A stretch of DNA of 33,136 nucleotides from Clostridiaceae bacterium (GTDB taxonomy: Bacteria > Bacillota > Clostridia > Saccharofermentanales > Fastidiosipilaceae): positions 1 through 33,136 of the forward strand of contig JAAZIX010000179.1 of assembly GCA_012800655.1 (NCBI GenBank). The letters are read 5' to 3'. Shown piece by piece: positions 1 to 13,281 of this stretch. The notes beneath the pieces are model-generated. The model was not told the DNA's origin. It saw only the letters and a program-made list of their open reading frames with translations, and did no database searches. How positions within the stretch are numbered: position 1 is the stretch's first letter; every line of letters starts with the position of its first letter. Made by a program: the position numbers and the translations under genes.

Positions 1-869
1 GCCCCGGTGGCACGCATCTGTTCCGCCCGCGCGGTAATCTCTCGTACCGAGTCGGCCTTGAAATCGCGCGGTTTCGACTGTTCGCTGAAGCTGTCAACCA
101 GTTGACGGTCCAGCTCCGTCATCCGCAAGCCGTTAATGGCGGGGATCTCGGAATTTTCTCCCTGACGGATCGTCTCCCACGTGTAGGCGCTAATCGCTAA
201 TTTTATCCCGCTAACTTCCTTGATAAGAATCGGCGACTCTTCCGGCGTAAGGCGCGCTCCAACCGTATCCAGGCCGGCCGCCCGCAGAACCTGCAGGGTC
301 CGTTGCAGACCCGCCGTTTTACGGTCAAGAATATGATTATTAGCTGTTACCGCACAATGGAAGCCGGCCGCGGCGCAGGCCTCGGCCAACTCGTCCGGTG
401 CCGAAAAGAGCGGGAAGCCCTTGTAAGGTGTGCCGCCGAAAGTCCCTTCCATATTGAAAATAGCGTAGTCGAGCTTAGCTATCTCCGGACGCAGATAGTC
501 GAACATATAATTATAATCATAACCGCCGTCACCGGTGGCGCCGCCGCGGATTACGGGATCATGCATCAGCATGTCGCCGACCATCCCAATCCGAATTCGC
601 ACTGTGGGCTCGGGCGTCGGGGTAGGGGACGGCATCGGAGTTGGTGTCGGCGTCGGGGTCGGCAGAGGAGTCGGGGTCAGCGTCGGGGTCGGAGAGGGAG
701 GTTCGGTAACAACAGACGGATCCGAACCGGAGTCCCCGCTTGGCAGGGGCAAGCGGGAGCAGGCCGTCACCAAAAGCGCTAGGACGATCATTAGCAGAAT
801 CGCCAAAAAACCGGCAGGTCGCCGACAGTCCTGAGCCTGCTTTTCTGGTCTGCCGGATTTACGAGTCAT
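1..869 (-). CDS. CapA/PgsA-like (poly-gamma-glutamate synthesis-type metallophosphatase family) lipoprotein, C-terminus cut by window edge
   Basis: Reverse-strand translation from ATG at 869: MTRKSGRPEKQAQDCRRPAGFLAILLMIVLALLVTACSRLPLPSGD...PSPTPTLTPTPLPTPTPTPTPMPSPTPTPEPTVRIRIGMVGDMLMHDPVIRGGATGDGGYDYNYMFDYLRPEIAKLDYAIFNMEGTFGG...FHCAVTANNHILDRKTAGLQRTLQVLRAAGLDTVGA. Lipobox-like VTAC, Thr/Pro linker and the CapA-type GDMLMH / NMEG / ANNHxxD motifs. Absent from the ORF track because it runs off the edge. Confidence 0.88.
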   Translation of the reverse strand, partial: MTRKSGRPEKQAQDCRRPAGFLAILLMIVLALLVTACSRLPLPSGDSGSDPSVVTEPPSPTPTLTPTPLPTPTPTPTPMPSPTPTPEPTVRIRIGMVGDMLMHDPVIRGGATGDGGYDYNYMFDYLRPEIAKLDYAIFNMEGTFGGTPYKGFPLFSAPDELAEACAAAGFHCAVTANNHILDRKTAGLQRTLQVLRAAGLDTVGARLTPEESPILIKEVSGIKLAISAYTWETIRQGENSEIPAINGLRMTELDRQLVDSFSEQSKPRDFKADSVREITARAEQMRATG

Positions 870-894
870 ACTTTTCAAAAGATACCGCCTATGT

Positions 895-4956
<4,062 letters not shown>

Positions 4957-4966
4957 CGTATTCTCC

Positions 4967-7900
4967 TTACTCTTCCTCGTCTTCTTCCGCTTGCAGTTCC
5001 ATCTGTGCATCGATATGCTTGCCCAGACGGTTGTAAAGCTCCATTGCGCTGAGATTATCGAAGCTCAACTCTCCGTCCCTATTCAACTGGCCGGTGCTGT
5101 AGCCGCGACCTCCCGGATCGGATTGTAAGTCGGGCAGGAATACGCTTGGCAGGCCGGTTGCGGCACGACCCGGCAGGCGATCGCCCGCCTCGTCTTCCTG
5201 ATACTCGATCCGCACATCGAGACCCAGGCTCTGCATCTCTTTGACCAGAACCTTAAAGGACTCGGGAATGCCCGGATCGGGAATGTTCTCTCCCTTGATA
5301 ATCGCCTCATAAGTTCGCGTGCGTCCGCGGACATCGTCAGATTTGACGGTGAGGATCTCACGCAGTGTGAAAGCGGCTCCGTAGGCCTTGAGCGCCCAGA
5401 CCTCCATCTCACCGAAGCGCTGACCGCCGAACTGCGCCTTACCGCCCAGCGGCTGCTGGGTAACAAGCGAGTATGGTCCGGTCGAACGGGCGTGGATTTT
5501 ATCGTCGACCAGGTGGAGCAGCTTCATGTAATACATAACTCCGACCGTTATGCGGTTATCAAAAGGCTCGCCGGTGCGGCCGTCGTAGACGACTGTCTTT
5601 CCGTCGGGATCCATGCCGGCTCTGGCAAAGATTTCACTGATGTCTTCTTCGCTGGCACCGTCAAATACCGGGGTTGCCACCTTAATACCGAGAATCGCCG
5701 CCGCCCGCCCAAGGTGAACCTCAAGCAGCTGACCGATATTCATGCGCGAAGGCACACCAAGCGGGTTCAGAACCACATCGAGCGGGGTGCCGTCGGCGAG
5801 GAAAGGCATATCCTCTTCCGGCAGAATCCGGGAGATGACACCCTTGTTTCCGTGGCGACCGGCCATTTTGTCTCCGACCGAGACTTTGCGCTTCTGAGCG
5901 ACATAGACGCGCACCATACGGTTGACGCCGTGCTTGAGTTCGTCGTCGTTCTCGCGGGTAAAAGTCTTGACATTGACCACGATGCCGGACTCGCCGTGCG
6001 GAACCCGCAGTGAAGCGTCGCGGACTTCGCGGACTTTCTCTCCGAAGATGGCGCGATAGAGGCGCTCTTCCGGAGTCAGTTCGGTCTCGCCCTTCGGCGT
6101 CACCTTCCCGACGAGGATATCGCCGGACACTACCTCGGCGCCGACGCGAATCACGCCCTGGTCGTCGAGATTAGCCAGGATATCGTCGCTGACATTGGGA
6201 ATCTCACGAGTGATTTCCTCGGGGCCCAGCTTCGTGTCGCGAGCTTCGCACTCATATTCTTCTATATGGATCGAAGTAAAGACATCGTCTCTGACCAGAC
6301 GTTCGCTGATCAGGACCGCGTCCTCATAGTTATAGCCTTCCCAGGTCATGAAGCCGACCAGGACATTGCGGCCAAGCGCCAACTCGCCGTTATCGGTCGA
6401 GGCGCCGTCGGCAATGATCTCGCCTTTCTCGACCCGGTCGCCGACCTTGACCAGCGGGAATTGATTGACGCAGGTGCCCTGGTTAGAACGGCGATATTTC
6501 GATAGACGGTAAACATCCTGCTCCAGCGTGCCGGTCGTGATGACGATCTGGTCAGACGAGATTGAATCAACCTCGCCGCCGCGCCGGGCGATTACGCAGG
6601 TTCCCGAATCGCGGGCGGCGCGATATTCCATGCCGGTGCCGACGATGGGCGAATCGGTGCGAATCAACGGCACCGCCTGGCGCTGCATGTTCGAACCCAT
6701 GAGAGCGCGGTTGGCGTCGTCATTGCTGAGGAAAGGGATCAGCGAAGTGGCTACCGAGACCAACTGTTTCGGCGAAACGTCCATATATTCGACTTCTGCC
6801 GGATTGACCTCAAGGAACTTATCAAGCCAGCGCACCGTGACCTTCGGGGAGAGGAAATAACCGTCCGCGTCCAGCTCCTCATTGGCCTGGGCGATATAGT
6901 AATTATCCTCCTGATCCGCCGTCATGTAGCGAATCTGATCCGTCACGCGTCCGGTCGCGCTATCAACGACGCGGAAAGGCGTTTCGATAAAGCCGTAGCG
7001 GTTAATCCGTGCGTAAGTGGCCAGGGAGTTGATCAGACCGATATTCGGTCCTTCCGGAGTCTCGATCGGGCAGATCCGTCCGTAATGCGAAGTGTGCACG
7101 TCGCGGACTTCAAAGTTCGCCCGGTCGCGACTCAGACCGCCGGGACCGAGAGCCGAGAGGCGGCGCTTATGCGTCAGTTCGGCCAGCGGATTGGGTTGGT
7201 CGAGGAACTGCGACAATTGCGAGGAACCGAAGAACTCCTTAATTGCTGCGCTGATCGGCCTGGTGTTGATCAGTGTCTGCGGAGTGGCGGCCGAGGCGTC
7301 CGAGATCGTGCCCATACGCTCGCGGATCACCCGCTCCATGCGGGCAAAGCCGATGCGAACCTGGTTCTGGAGCAGTTCTCCGACCGAGCGGACGCGGCGG
7401 TTACCCAGATGGTCGATATCGTCGGTATTGCCGATTCCGTCGGGGATGCCTACCAGATAACTAACAGATGCGAGTATATCCTCGACAACCAAATGGCGGG
7501 GACAGAGCTCGGTAGCGCGCTGTTCCATCAGCTCCATCAGCTCGGCGGCGACATCGCCGCTGCCGGCCTTGACTTCCTCGATAATTTCGCTGAGAACGCG
7601 GAAGCGCGCCATCTCATAGAGACCGATCGCCTCCGGATCGACGCCTTCGAGCTCCTCGTCAGTAAAGAAATTCGCCAAACAGGGGAGGATATCGACGCGA
7701 TCGTTGCCCATGACCGGGGTAAGTGTCGCCGTTTCGGTAATGACGCTTCCCTCATGGCGACGCACCTTGATCACGATCTCATTGATACCGGCGTTCTGAA
7801 TCCGGTGGGCGAGCGCATCCGTGATGACTTCGCCGGCGTCGGCCAGAATTTCGCCGTATGCGGTCACGACCGGGTGGGTGGTGAGATGCCCTTTGATACG

Positions 7901-8752
7901 GGCGGCAAGGGAGAGCTTCTTATTAACCTTATATATGCCGACTTTCGCCAAATCGTAGCGGCGGCGGTCGAAAAACATGCTACGAATCAGCTGCTCGGCA
8001 CTCTCAATCGTCACCGGCTCGCCGGGGCGCAACTTTCGGTACAATTCCTGGAGCCCCTCAATCCGGGTGGTCGTCTGATCTTTTTCAAGCGTGGCCGTAA
8101 TCAGGTCGCCGGAACCGAAAGAGGCGATAATGTCCTCATTCGTACCGTAACCCAGGGCGCGTAGCAGAGCCGTCAGCGGGATCTTACGCGAGCGGTCGAC
8201 TTTAACGTAGAGCACGCCTTTATTGTCCATCTCGTATTCTAGCCAGGCGCCGCGGTTCGGGATAATCGTTCCACTCAGCAGACGCCGTTCGGTGCGCGAA
8301 TCTTTCGTGATTGAATAGTAGACACCCGGAGAACGCACCAGTTGGCTGATGACGACCCGCTCGGCACCGTTGATAATAAAGGTCCCCGTATCGGTCATGA
8401 TCGGGAATTCCCCGATATAGATCATCTGCTCCTTAATGCTGTTATCGGTCTTGTTATGAAGCTGGACCTTCATTCGTAAGGGGGCGGCGTAATTGGCGTC
8501 ACGCTCACGACACTCGTCCATCGGATAGGTCGGATTATTCAGATCGAATTCCGTCGCTATGAAAGACAGTTCCATCGTCTTGGCAAAGTCCGTGATAGGG
8601 GAAACGTCCCGCAACACCTCCATCAGCCCTTCTTTGAGAAACCAATCGTAAGACTCTCGCTGTACCTCCACCAGGTCGGGAATGTCCAGAACTTCCGTCA
8701 GGCGGGAGTAGGAATGTCGCTCGGCTTTTCCGAACTTAACAGGATGTATCAT
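4967..8752 (-). CDS. rpoB: DNA-directed RNA polymerase subunit beta
   Basis: [104 protein letters not shown]. Confidence 0.98.
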   Translation of the reverse strand: MIHPVKFGKAERHSYSRLTEVLDIPDLVEVQRESYDWFLKEGLMEVLRDVSPITDFAKTMELSFIATEFDLNNPTYPMDECRERDANYAAPLRMKVQLHNKTDNSIKEQMIYIGEFPIMTDTGTFIINGAERVVISQLVRSPGVYYSITKDSRTERRLLSGTIIPNRGAWLEYEMDNKGVLYVKVDRSRKIPLTALLRALGYGTNEDIIASFGSGDLITATLEKDQTTTRIEGLQELYRKLRPGEPVTIESAEQLIRSMFFDRRRYDLAKVGIYKVNKKLSLAARIKGHLTTHPVVTAYGEILADAGEVITDALAHRIQNAGINEIVIKVRRHEGSVITETATLTPVMGNDRVDILPCLANFFTDEELEGVDPEAIGLYEMARFRVLSEIIEEVKAGSGDVAAELMELMEQRATELCPRHLVVEDILASVSYLVGIPDGIGNTDDIDHLGNRRVRSVGELLQNQVRIGFARMERVIRERMGTISDASAATPQTLINTRPISAAIKEFFGSSQLSQFLDQPNPLAELTHKRRLSALGPGGLSRDRANFEVRDVHTSHYGRICPIETPEGPNIGLINSLATYARINRYGFIETPFRVVDSATGRVTDQIRYMTADQEDNYYIAQANEELDADGYFLSPKVTVRWLDKFLEVNPAEVEYMDVSPKQLVSVATSLIPFLSNDDANRALMGSNMQRQAVPLIRTDSPIVGTGMEYRAARDSGTCVIARRGGEVDSISSDQIVITTGTLEQDVYRLSKYRRSNQGTCVNQFPLVKVGDRVEKGEIIADGASTDNGELALGRNVLVGFMTWEGYNYEDAVLISERLVRDDVFTSIHIEEYECEARDTKLGPEEITREIPNVSDDILANLDDQGVIRVGAEVVSGDILVGKVTPKGETELTPEERLYRAIFGEKVREVRDASLRVPHGESGIVVNVKTFTRENDDELKHGVNRMVRVYVAQKRKVSVGDKMAGRHGNKGVISRILPEEDMPFLADGTPLDVVLNPLGVPSRMNIGQLLEVHLGRAAAILGIKVATPVFDGASEEDISEIFARAGMDPDGKTVVYDGRTGEPFDNRITVGVMYYMKLLHLVDDKIHARSTGPYSLVTQQPLGGKAQFGGQRFGEMEVWALKAYGAAFTLREILTVKSDDVRGRTRTYEAIIKGENIPDPGIPESFKVLVKEMQSLGLDVRIEYQEDEAGDRLPGRAATGLPSVFLPDLQSDPGGRGYSTGQLNRDGELSFDNLSAMELYNRLGKHIDAQMELQAEEDEEE

Positions 8753-8844
8753 CGCTTACCTCTCTTAATCCTCTGTTCACTGCGCCGGTCAGGCAGGCGC
8801 TTTTACTAAAAAGGGCACTTGCCGCTATTTTTAGCGCAACGTAC

Positions 8845-8873
8845 ATAGTAACATTCGGCCGAAGAACGATCAA
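8845..8873 (-). promoter_or_regulatory. candidate sigma-A-type promoter for rpoBC
   Basis: On the minus strand TTGATC - 17 bp - TACTAT, about 92 nt upstream of the rpoB start codon; the spacer contains the 10-bp palindrome TTCGGCCGAA. Confidence 0.4.
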
Positions 8874-8976
8874 AGCTTTTTTTCTCGGGTCGTTTTCGGC
8901 CGTTTTTTTGCATGTTTTCTGGAATTATTCGGTCTTCACCGTGAAAATTTCGTGATTTTGTACAAGAGCCTCTCTT

Positions 8977-10728
8977 CTACTTGCGGTCTATATAGCGTGC
9001 TCCAAAGCCGCCTTCGGTGATTTTATAACTCGCGGACGCCCGGGCATCTCCCATGAACTTGCTGTAGGCCTCTTCCCGCAACTGCTCGGTAATCTCGAAG
9101 TGCCACTGCTGTTGCGTGCCGGGATCGATGTAATAGTACATGGCTACGGTACTTCCCTCGACCAGAACCGTCGTATCGCCGATCTTTCGCTCAGGGGAGA
9201 AAATCCATTTGCGTCCCTCCGTCGGAAAATAGGACGGTAGCGTCTTTTCCAGGACGCCCCCGTTGGTCGCACCGTTGCCCAGAGCCTCCTCCATTGCTCC
9301 CCGGAAAGTCAGCTCGTCGGTAGCTTTCTTGACCACCTCGTCCGCCAATATGCCCAAACGCTCCTTCTCCATCTGGAGCGCCGTCTCATACTGCTCATCG
9401 AGCTTGGCCTGTTGCTCCTCCTGTTCTTTGACGGAGAGAGTCACCCCGGGAGTTGGCTCCGGCGTCGGAATATTCGGCTCCGTCACTCCCCAGATGACAT
9501 AGCCGACCCGCGGCAACACCGTCTCCGCGCGTTTCCGCCCCACGAAGTACAGCGCATAGACATTACCGCCGCTTTCGACCACTGTCTTATCCCCGGGCTT
9601 GCGCTCGGTGTCAAAGAGCCAGCCGGAAATCTCTTTCTGATAAATCGAACTGAGCCGCTGTTCGGGCATCAGGCTGGTATCGATGGGCTCGGTCACGGAA
9701 TTATCCTCGGTGTCGTTCGTATCGTCCGATCCCTTGGCCTCCTCGTCGAGACGGGAATTTTCTTTGGTGAATTCCTCCGGGCTGTTGATCGCCTCCAGAA
9801 AGTCCTCGGCTTCCTTTTTCGCCTTGTCCAGGTTTTCGGCAATCTGCTTTTCCCGCTCGGCCGCGGACAACGTCGGCGTCGGCGTCGGTGTTGCGCCGCC
9901 GGTCACCGCCGGGCTGGGACTAACCGTCGGAGTCGGCGAGTCGACCGCCGCCGGCTTGAACAGGCGCTGATGCCAGGTCACCTCATCATAGGAATCTTGA
10001 TGACTGTCATAATATTCCTGTACCTCGTCGTCCGTAAATTCAAAACTGGTTGTTTTTACCTCGGCATACTGGGTGGCGAGCGCGGAGCGCTCCAATATCG
10101 GCCGCAAAACCGACGAAGCGATGCCGGTTCCATATGCCTGCTCCAGATAATTATCCGCGCCGAACTGCCCGCCGTAGCGTGTGTTGAGCTCGTTAAAGAA
10201 GTCGTCAATCTCGGCTCGACGCTCATCGGTGAGCGTTATATTCTCTTCTCGGGCCGCATCGGCCTGAATATAAATATCCCGAATGCTCTCCGCCGCCGCT
10301 TTATCCAGAAAATCTCCCCATGTGCTACTCTCACTGCCTTCGAGCCCGATCCCGGAATTGAGATCCAGTCGTCCGTTCGCATCCTGCGGCAACATCCCGT
10401 ACGATGCCTGTTGGTCATAATAATAGCGCATGTTGTTCCAATAATAATTATACTCGGCCGCATAGATATTACGCGTGCCGATCCGCAGAACCGGGAATGC
10501 CGACCGGAAAACTCCCAACCCGCTCAAAATCCACAGTATCGCCGCCACAACCAGAACCGCAATAATAATCGGCAGGGCAATCCGCCACCCTCGTCCCTTA
10601 GGGGCAATCGGTTTATAACCGCCGTCCTTTGTCCGCCGGGCGGCCAGCCGCTCGTCGCGCTCCCGACGAGCAACCTCGTATTTCCGCTCTTTATGTCGCG
10701 GCAAATTGCGCGCGCTTTTTTTACCCAC
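8977..10728 (-). CDS. Membrane-anchored SurA/parvulin-like (peptidyl-prolyl isomerase family) protein with Thr/Pro-rich inserts
   Basis: Basic cytoplasmic N-terminus, one TM segment (RIALPIIIAVLVVAAILWILSGLGV), SurA_N-like helical region, two parvulin-like units. GTG start preceded by GGAGG. Confidence 0.7.
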   Translation of the reverse strand: MGKKSARNLPRHKERKYEVARRERDERLAARRTKDGGYKPIAPKGRGWRIALPIIIAVLVVAAILWILSGLGVFRSAFPVLRIGTRNIYAAEYNYYWNNMRYYYDQQASYGMLPQDANGRLDLNSGIGLEGSESSTWGDFLDKAAAESIRDIYIQADAAREENITLTDERRAEIDDFFNELNTRYGGQFGADNYLEQAYGTGIASSVLRPILERSALATQYAEVKTTSFEFTDDEVQEYYDSHQDSYDEVTWHQRLFKPAAVDSPTPTVSPSPAVTGGATPTPTPTLSAAEREKQIAENLDKAKKEAEDFLEAINSPEEFTKENSRLDEEAKGSDDTNDTEDNSVTEPIDTSLMPEQRLSSIYQKEISGWLFDTERKPGDKTVVESGGNVYALYFVGRKRAETVLPRVGYVIWGVTEPNIPTPEPTPGVTLSVKEQEEQQAKLDEQYETALQMEKERLGILADEVVKKATDELTFRGAMEEALGNGATNGGVLEKTLPSYFPTEGRKWIFSPERKIGDTTVLVEGSTVAMYYYIDPGTQQQWHFEITEQLREEAYSKFMGDARASASYKITEGGFGARYIDRK

Positions 10729-10820
10729 AATAAGTTACCTCCGTTAAAAACAGAAACGTCATTATACACTTATTTGTAATTTATTTAAATCGGGCTTTAT
10801 TGAAATCAGGGAAAGCCGGT

Positions 10821-11441
10821 TCAGTCCTCTTTTCCTGCCTTTTCCCGTTTTTTCTCGTCTTTCGAAGCTCTTTGAGGGTAAAAACCGAGACGACGAGCCC
10901 GGCTGTAGAATGTCGACAGCTTCATATTACATTTCGCGCAGATTTCCTGCGCCGTCATTCGTCGTTCCGCCCACGCCAGACACAATTGCGAAAAGTTTTC
11001 CGGCAGAGGAGCGCGCGGCCGTCCCAGCGGACGTCCTTCTTCCTTGGCCTTTTTCAGACCGGCCTTACGACGACGCGACCCGTAGTCGGCGTCCAGGGAA
11101 ACAAGGCTTCTTACCAGTCGCAGTATGCGGCGGCCCTCTTCCGTACGCGTATCCAACGCCGGTTCAATAAAGACAATGTCAACGTCCTTCTCCCGCAGGC
11201 GATCCAAGGTCGAAACCAAATCTATACTGTTCGCACTCCAACAGGAGAAGCAGTTCACGAAAACAACATCTCCCGGTCGGATATATTCCATTAGCCTCTC
11301 CCGTTCTTCCAGTGACGGCCAGTTCAACGTTCCGGCGACATCTTTGTTCTCCTGCTCAACAAAAACCCTGTCAAAGGGACCGTAAGGATCGAGATTAACG
11401 GTCTGGCGCCCCATATCGCGCTCTTGGTCCTCCAGCCACAC
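10821..11441 (-). CDS. Degenerate serine recombinase (resolvase/invertase)-like protein with C-terminal HTH; probably non-catalytic; real start may be ATG 11472 through a frameshift
   Basis: Aligns by eye with the resolvase fold: ...MGRQTVNLDPYGPFDRVFVEQENKDVAGTLNWPSLEERERLMEYIRPGDVVFV...LDRLREKDVDIVFIEPALDTRTEEGRRILRLVRSLVSLDADYGSRRRKAGLKKAKEEGRPLGRPRAPLPENFSQLCLAWAERRMTAQEICAKCNMKLSTFYSRARRLGF. Catalytic Ser and key Arg positions are replaced. Confidence 0.72.
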   Translation of the reverse strand: MWLEDQERDMGRQTVNLDPYGPFDRVFVEQENKDVAGTLNWPSLEERERLMEYIRPGDVVFVNCFSCWSANSIDLVSTLDRLREKDVDIVFIEPALDTRTEEGRRILRLVRSLVSLDADYGSRRRKAGLKKAKEEGRPLGRPRAPLPENFSQLCLAWAERRMTAQEICAKCNMKLSTFYSRARRLGFYPQRASKDEKKREKAGKED

Positions 11442-11594
11442 AAACGCTATGCGCCGTCCGTTTTTTTGCCATCTTTCCCCTCCATCTAAGTGACGCCGTT
11501 CTGCTACACGCCCCTATCCGTGCGCCGCTTTCCCCTACGCCCAGGTTTTAATCCAATTTATATATCGCAACGCGATGTCTCCAACGCAGGACCG

Positions 11595-13145
11595 TTATTC
11601 GTCCGGTGTTGCCCCTCGACTGCCGCGTTCGCTTTCATCTATCGCATCATCTTCCGCCTCTTCCGGCTCCGGAACAAATTCCAGGCGCAGACGGGCAATA
11701 CGCTTTTCCTCTATTTGCAGGACGGTGAACTTCATCCTGCCGACCTGAACCGAAACCGGCTCTTTGCAATCCGCATCGGGAATATAGCCTAGCAGGCCGA
11801 TTACGTAGCCGGCAACCGTATCATAGTCGTCGTCCTCTTCAGGATAAACAAAATCGGGGATTTTCCGTGACGCTTCCGTTAAGTCGGTCAGTCCGTCTAT
11901 CGTCCAGCTACCGTCCGGATTTTCCACGATTTCCAAATCTTCCTCGTCATATTCATCCTGAATGTTGCCGACAATCTCTTCTAGCAGATCCTCTATGGTG
12001 ACGATGCCGGCGGTTCCGCCGTACTCGTCAATAACAATCGCCATCTGAATGCGGCGATGTTGCATCTCGAAGAACAAGTCGTTGATATTTTTACTCTCCG
12101 GGACAAAGAAAGGTTCCCGGATTATCTCCTCAAGCCGGAAGACCGGTATCGAGCCGGCATCGACAGTTCGGGAATCTTCGGAGTCGTCCGTCTGTTGCTT
12201 AAAAACACGCTCGGCTACGCGCATGGTGTGGCGCATCATATCCTTGACGTAAAGCACGCCGATGATATCGTCGATCGTCTCGCGATATACCGGAATTCGG
12301 CTGAAGCGCTCGTTGACCGCCACATCGATGATTTCGTCGAACTCCGCCTCGATTTCCAGCGCAACGACATTTGTCCTGTGCGTCATAATCTCCGAGACTT
12401 CCTTGTCGTTGAATTCAAAGACATTCTCGATCATCTCCACTTCCGAGGAGTGAATTGAACCAGCCGCGAGTCCCACGTCAACCATGATGCGAATCTCCTC
12501 TTCTGTGACATTTTGGGCGGCATCGTCGGGCTTGATGCCGAACAGACGCAACACTCCCCGCGTCGTCGCATCGAGCAACTTGGTGAGCGGCAGGAAAATG
12601 ACATTGAAACTCCGCATTGTGCCCGAAAGGCGGCGTGAAAGGGTTTCGGGGTGGCGCAGAGCAATCTGCTTCGGAACCAACTCGCCAAAAATCAGCGAGA
12701 TGAACGAGAGAATCAGGGTGACGAATATAATCGAGATGCTTTCGATCCAGGCATTGGTGCCGGACGGATCGATCAGGTACGCCAGATAGGTGGCAAAGCG
12801 GTTGGCGGCAAAGGCGCTGGAGAGAAATCCGGTCAGAGTAACGCCGACCTGGATCGAAGCTAGGAAGCGCCCGGAATTAGCGATCAGCCGCTGGAGACGC
12901 AAAGCGATTCTGTCCCCCTCTTCGGCCTGACGCTCTATTTTATTTTTATTCAGTGATATGACCGCCATTTCGGCGGCAGCAAACAGACCGTTAAGAAGAA
13001 CCAGCAGTAAAATCAGAAGGATATCCCCGAAAATCTGCCCCGCCGTCGGTGCGCTGTACACAACAGTTGCAGCGGCCGCGGTCACGGCCTCGATACGTAC
13101 GCCAGTCAACGAAAACAGATGGCGTATACAGTCACTTTCATCCAC
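11595..13145 (-). CDS. Hemolysin/CNNM-family (DUF21 + CBS pair + CorC/HlyC C-terminal domain) membrane protein
   Basis: LLVLLNGLFAAAEMAVISLNKNKIERQAEEGDRIALRLQRL; VPKQIALRHPE; IMTHRTNVVALE; FSRIPVYRETIDDIIGVLYVKDMM; MAIVIDEYGGTAGIVTIEDLLEEIVGNIQDEYDEE. Confidence 0.93.
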   Translation of the reverse strand: MDESDCIRHLFSLTGVRIEAVTAAAATVVYSAPTAGQIFGDILLILLLVLLNGLFAAAEMAVISLNKNKIERQAEEGDRIALRLQRLIANSGRFLASIQVGVTLTGFLSSAFAANRFATYLAYLIDPSGTNAWIESISIIFVTLILSFISLIFGELVPKQIALRHPETLSRRLSGTMRSFNVIFLPLTKLLDATTRGVLRLFGIKPDDAAQNVTEEEIRIMVDVGLAAGSIHSSEVEMIENVFEFNDKEVSEIMTHRTNVVALEIEAEFDEIIDVAVNERFSRIPVYRETIDDIIGVLYVKDMMRHTMRVAERVFKQQTDDSEDSRTVDAGSIPVFRLEEIIREPFFVPESKNINDLFFEMQHRRIQMAIVIDEYGGTAGIVTIEDLLEEIVGNIQDEYDEEDLEIVENPDGSWTIDGLTDLTEASRKIPDFVYPEEDDDYDTVAGYVIGLLGYIPDADCKEPVSVQVGRMKFTVLQIEEKRIARLRLEFVPEPEEAEDDAIDESERGSRGATPDE

Positions 13146-13281
13146 TTAGGACTACTCCTTATGCAAATACTAAGCCTGGACGGCCGGAATATGCCTATTC
13201 TGGACTCAACCCAATCTTTGTCGTTCCATTTTATCCAAAAGATAAGGCTTTGTGCAAGCCCGCGGCTACCCGCGGATTATC

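Noticed and set aside
303-834. Plus-strand ORFs 303..782 and 535..834 (Gly/Val and Arg-rich)
   Set aside because: Antisense to the CapA-like lipoprotein CDS; the GVGVGV repeats are the complement of the Thr/Pro linker.
7085-7230. Possible rifampicin-resistance change in RpoB (DQPNPL, Leu in place of the E. coli Met515)
   Set aside because: The main resistance positions (Asp516, His526, Ser531 in E. coli numbering) are wild type; differences look like lineage variation.
7085-8164. 359-aa plus-strand ORF inside rpoB
   Set aside because: Antisense shadow ORF of rpoB; no independent evidence.
9412-10779. 455-aa plus-strand ORF opposite the parvulin-like gene
   Set aside because: Shadow ORF; the minus-strand product has signal/TM and domain structure, this one does not.
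10821-11472. Serine recombinase as evidence of an active mobile element
   Set aside because: Catalytic residues are missing, and no flanking repeats, att-like sites or other mobile genes are seen.
13260-13275. Hairpin CCGCGG-CTAC-CCGCGG downstream of the nitroreductase
   Set aside because: Possible terminator stem, but no T-tract on the minus strand, so not called as a terminator.
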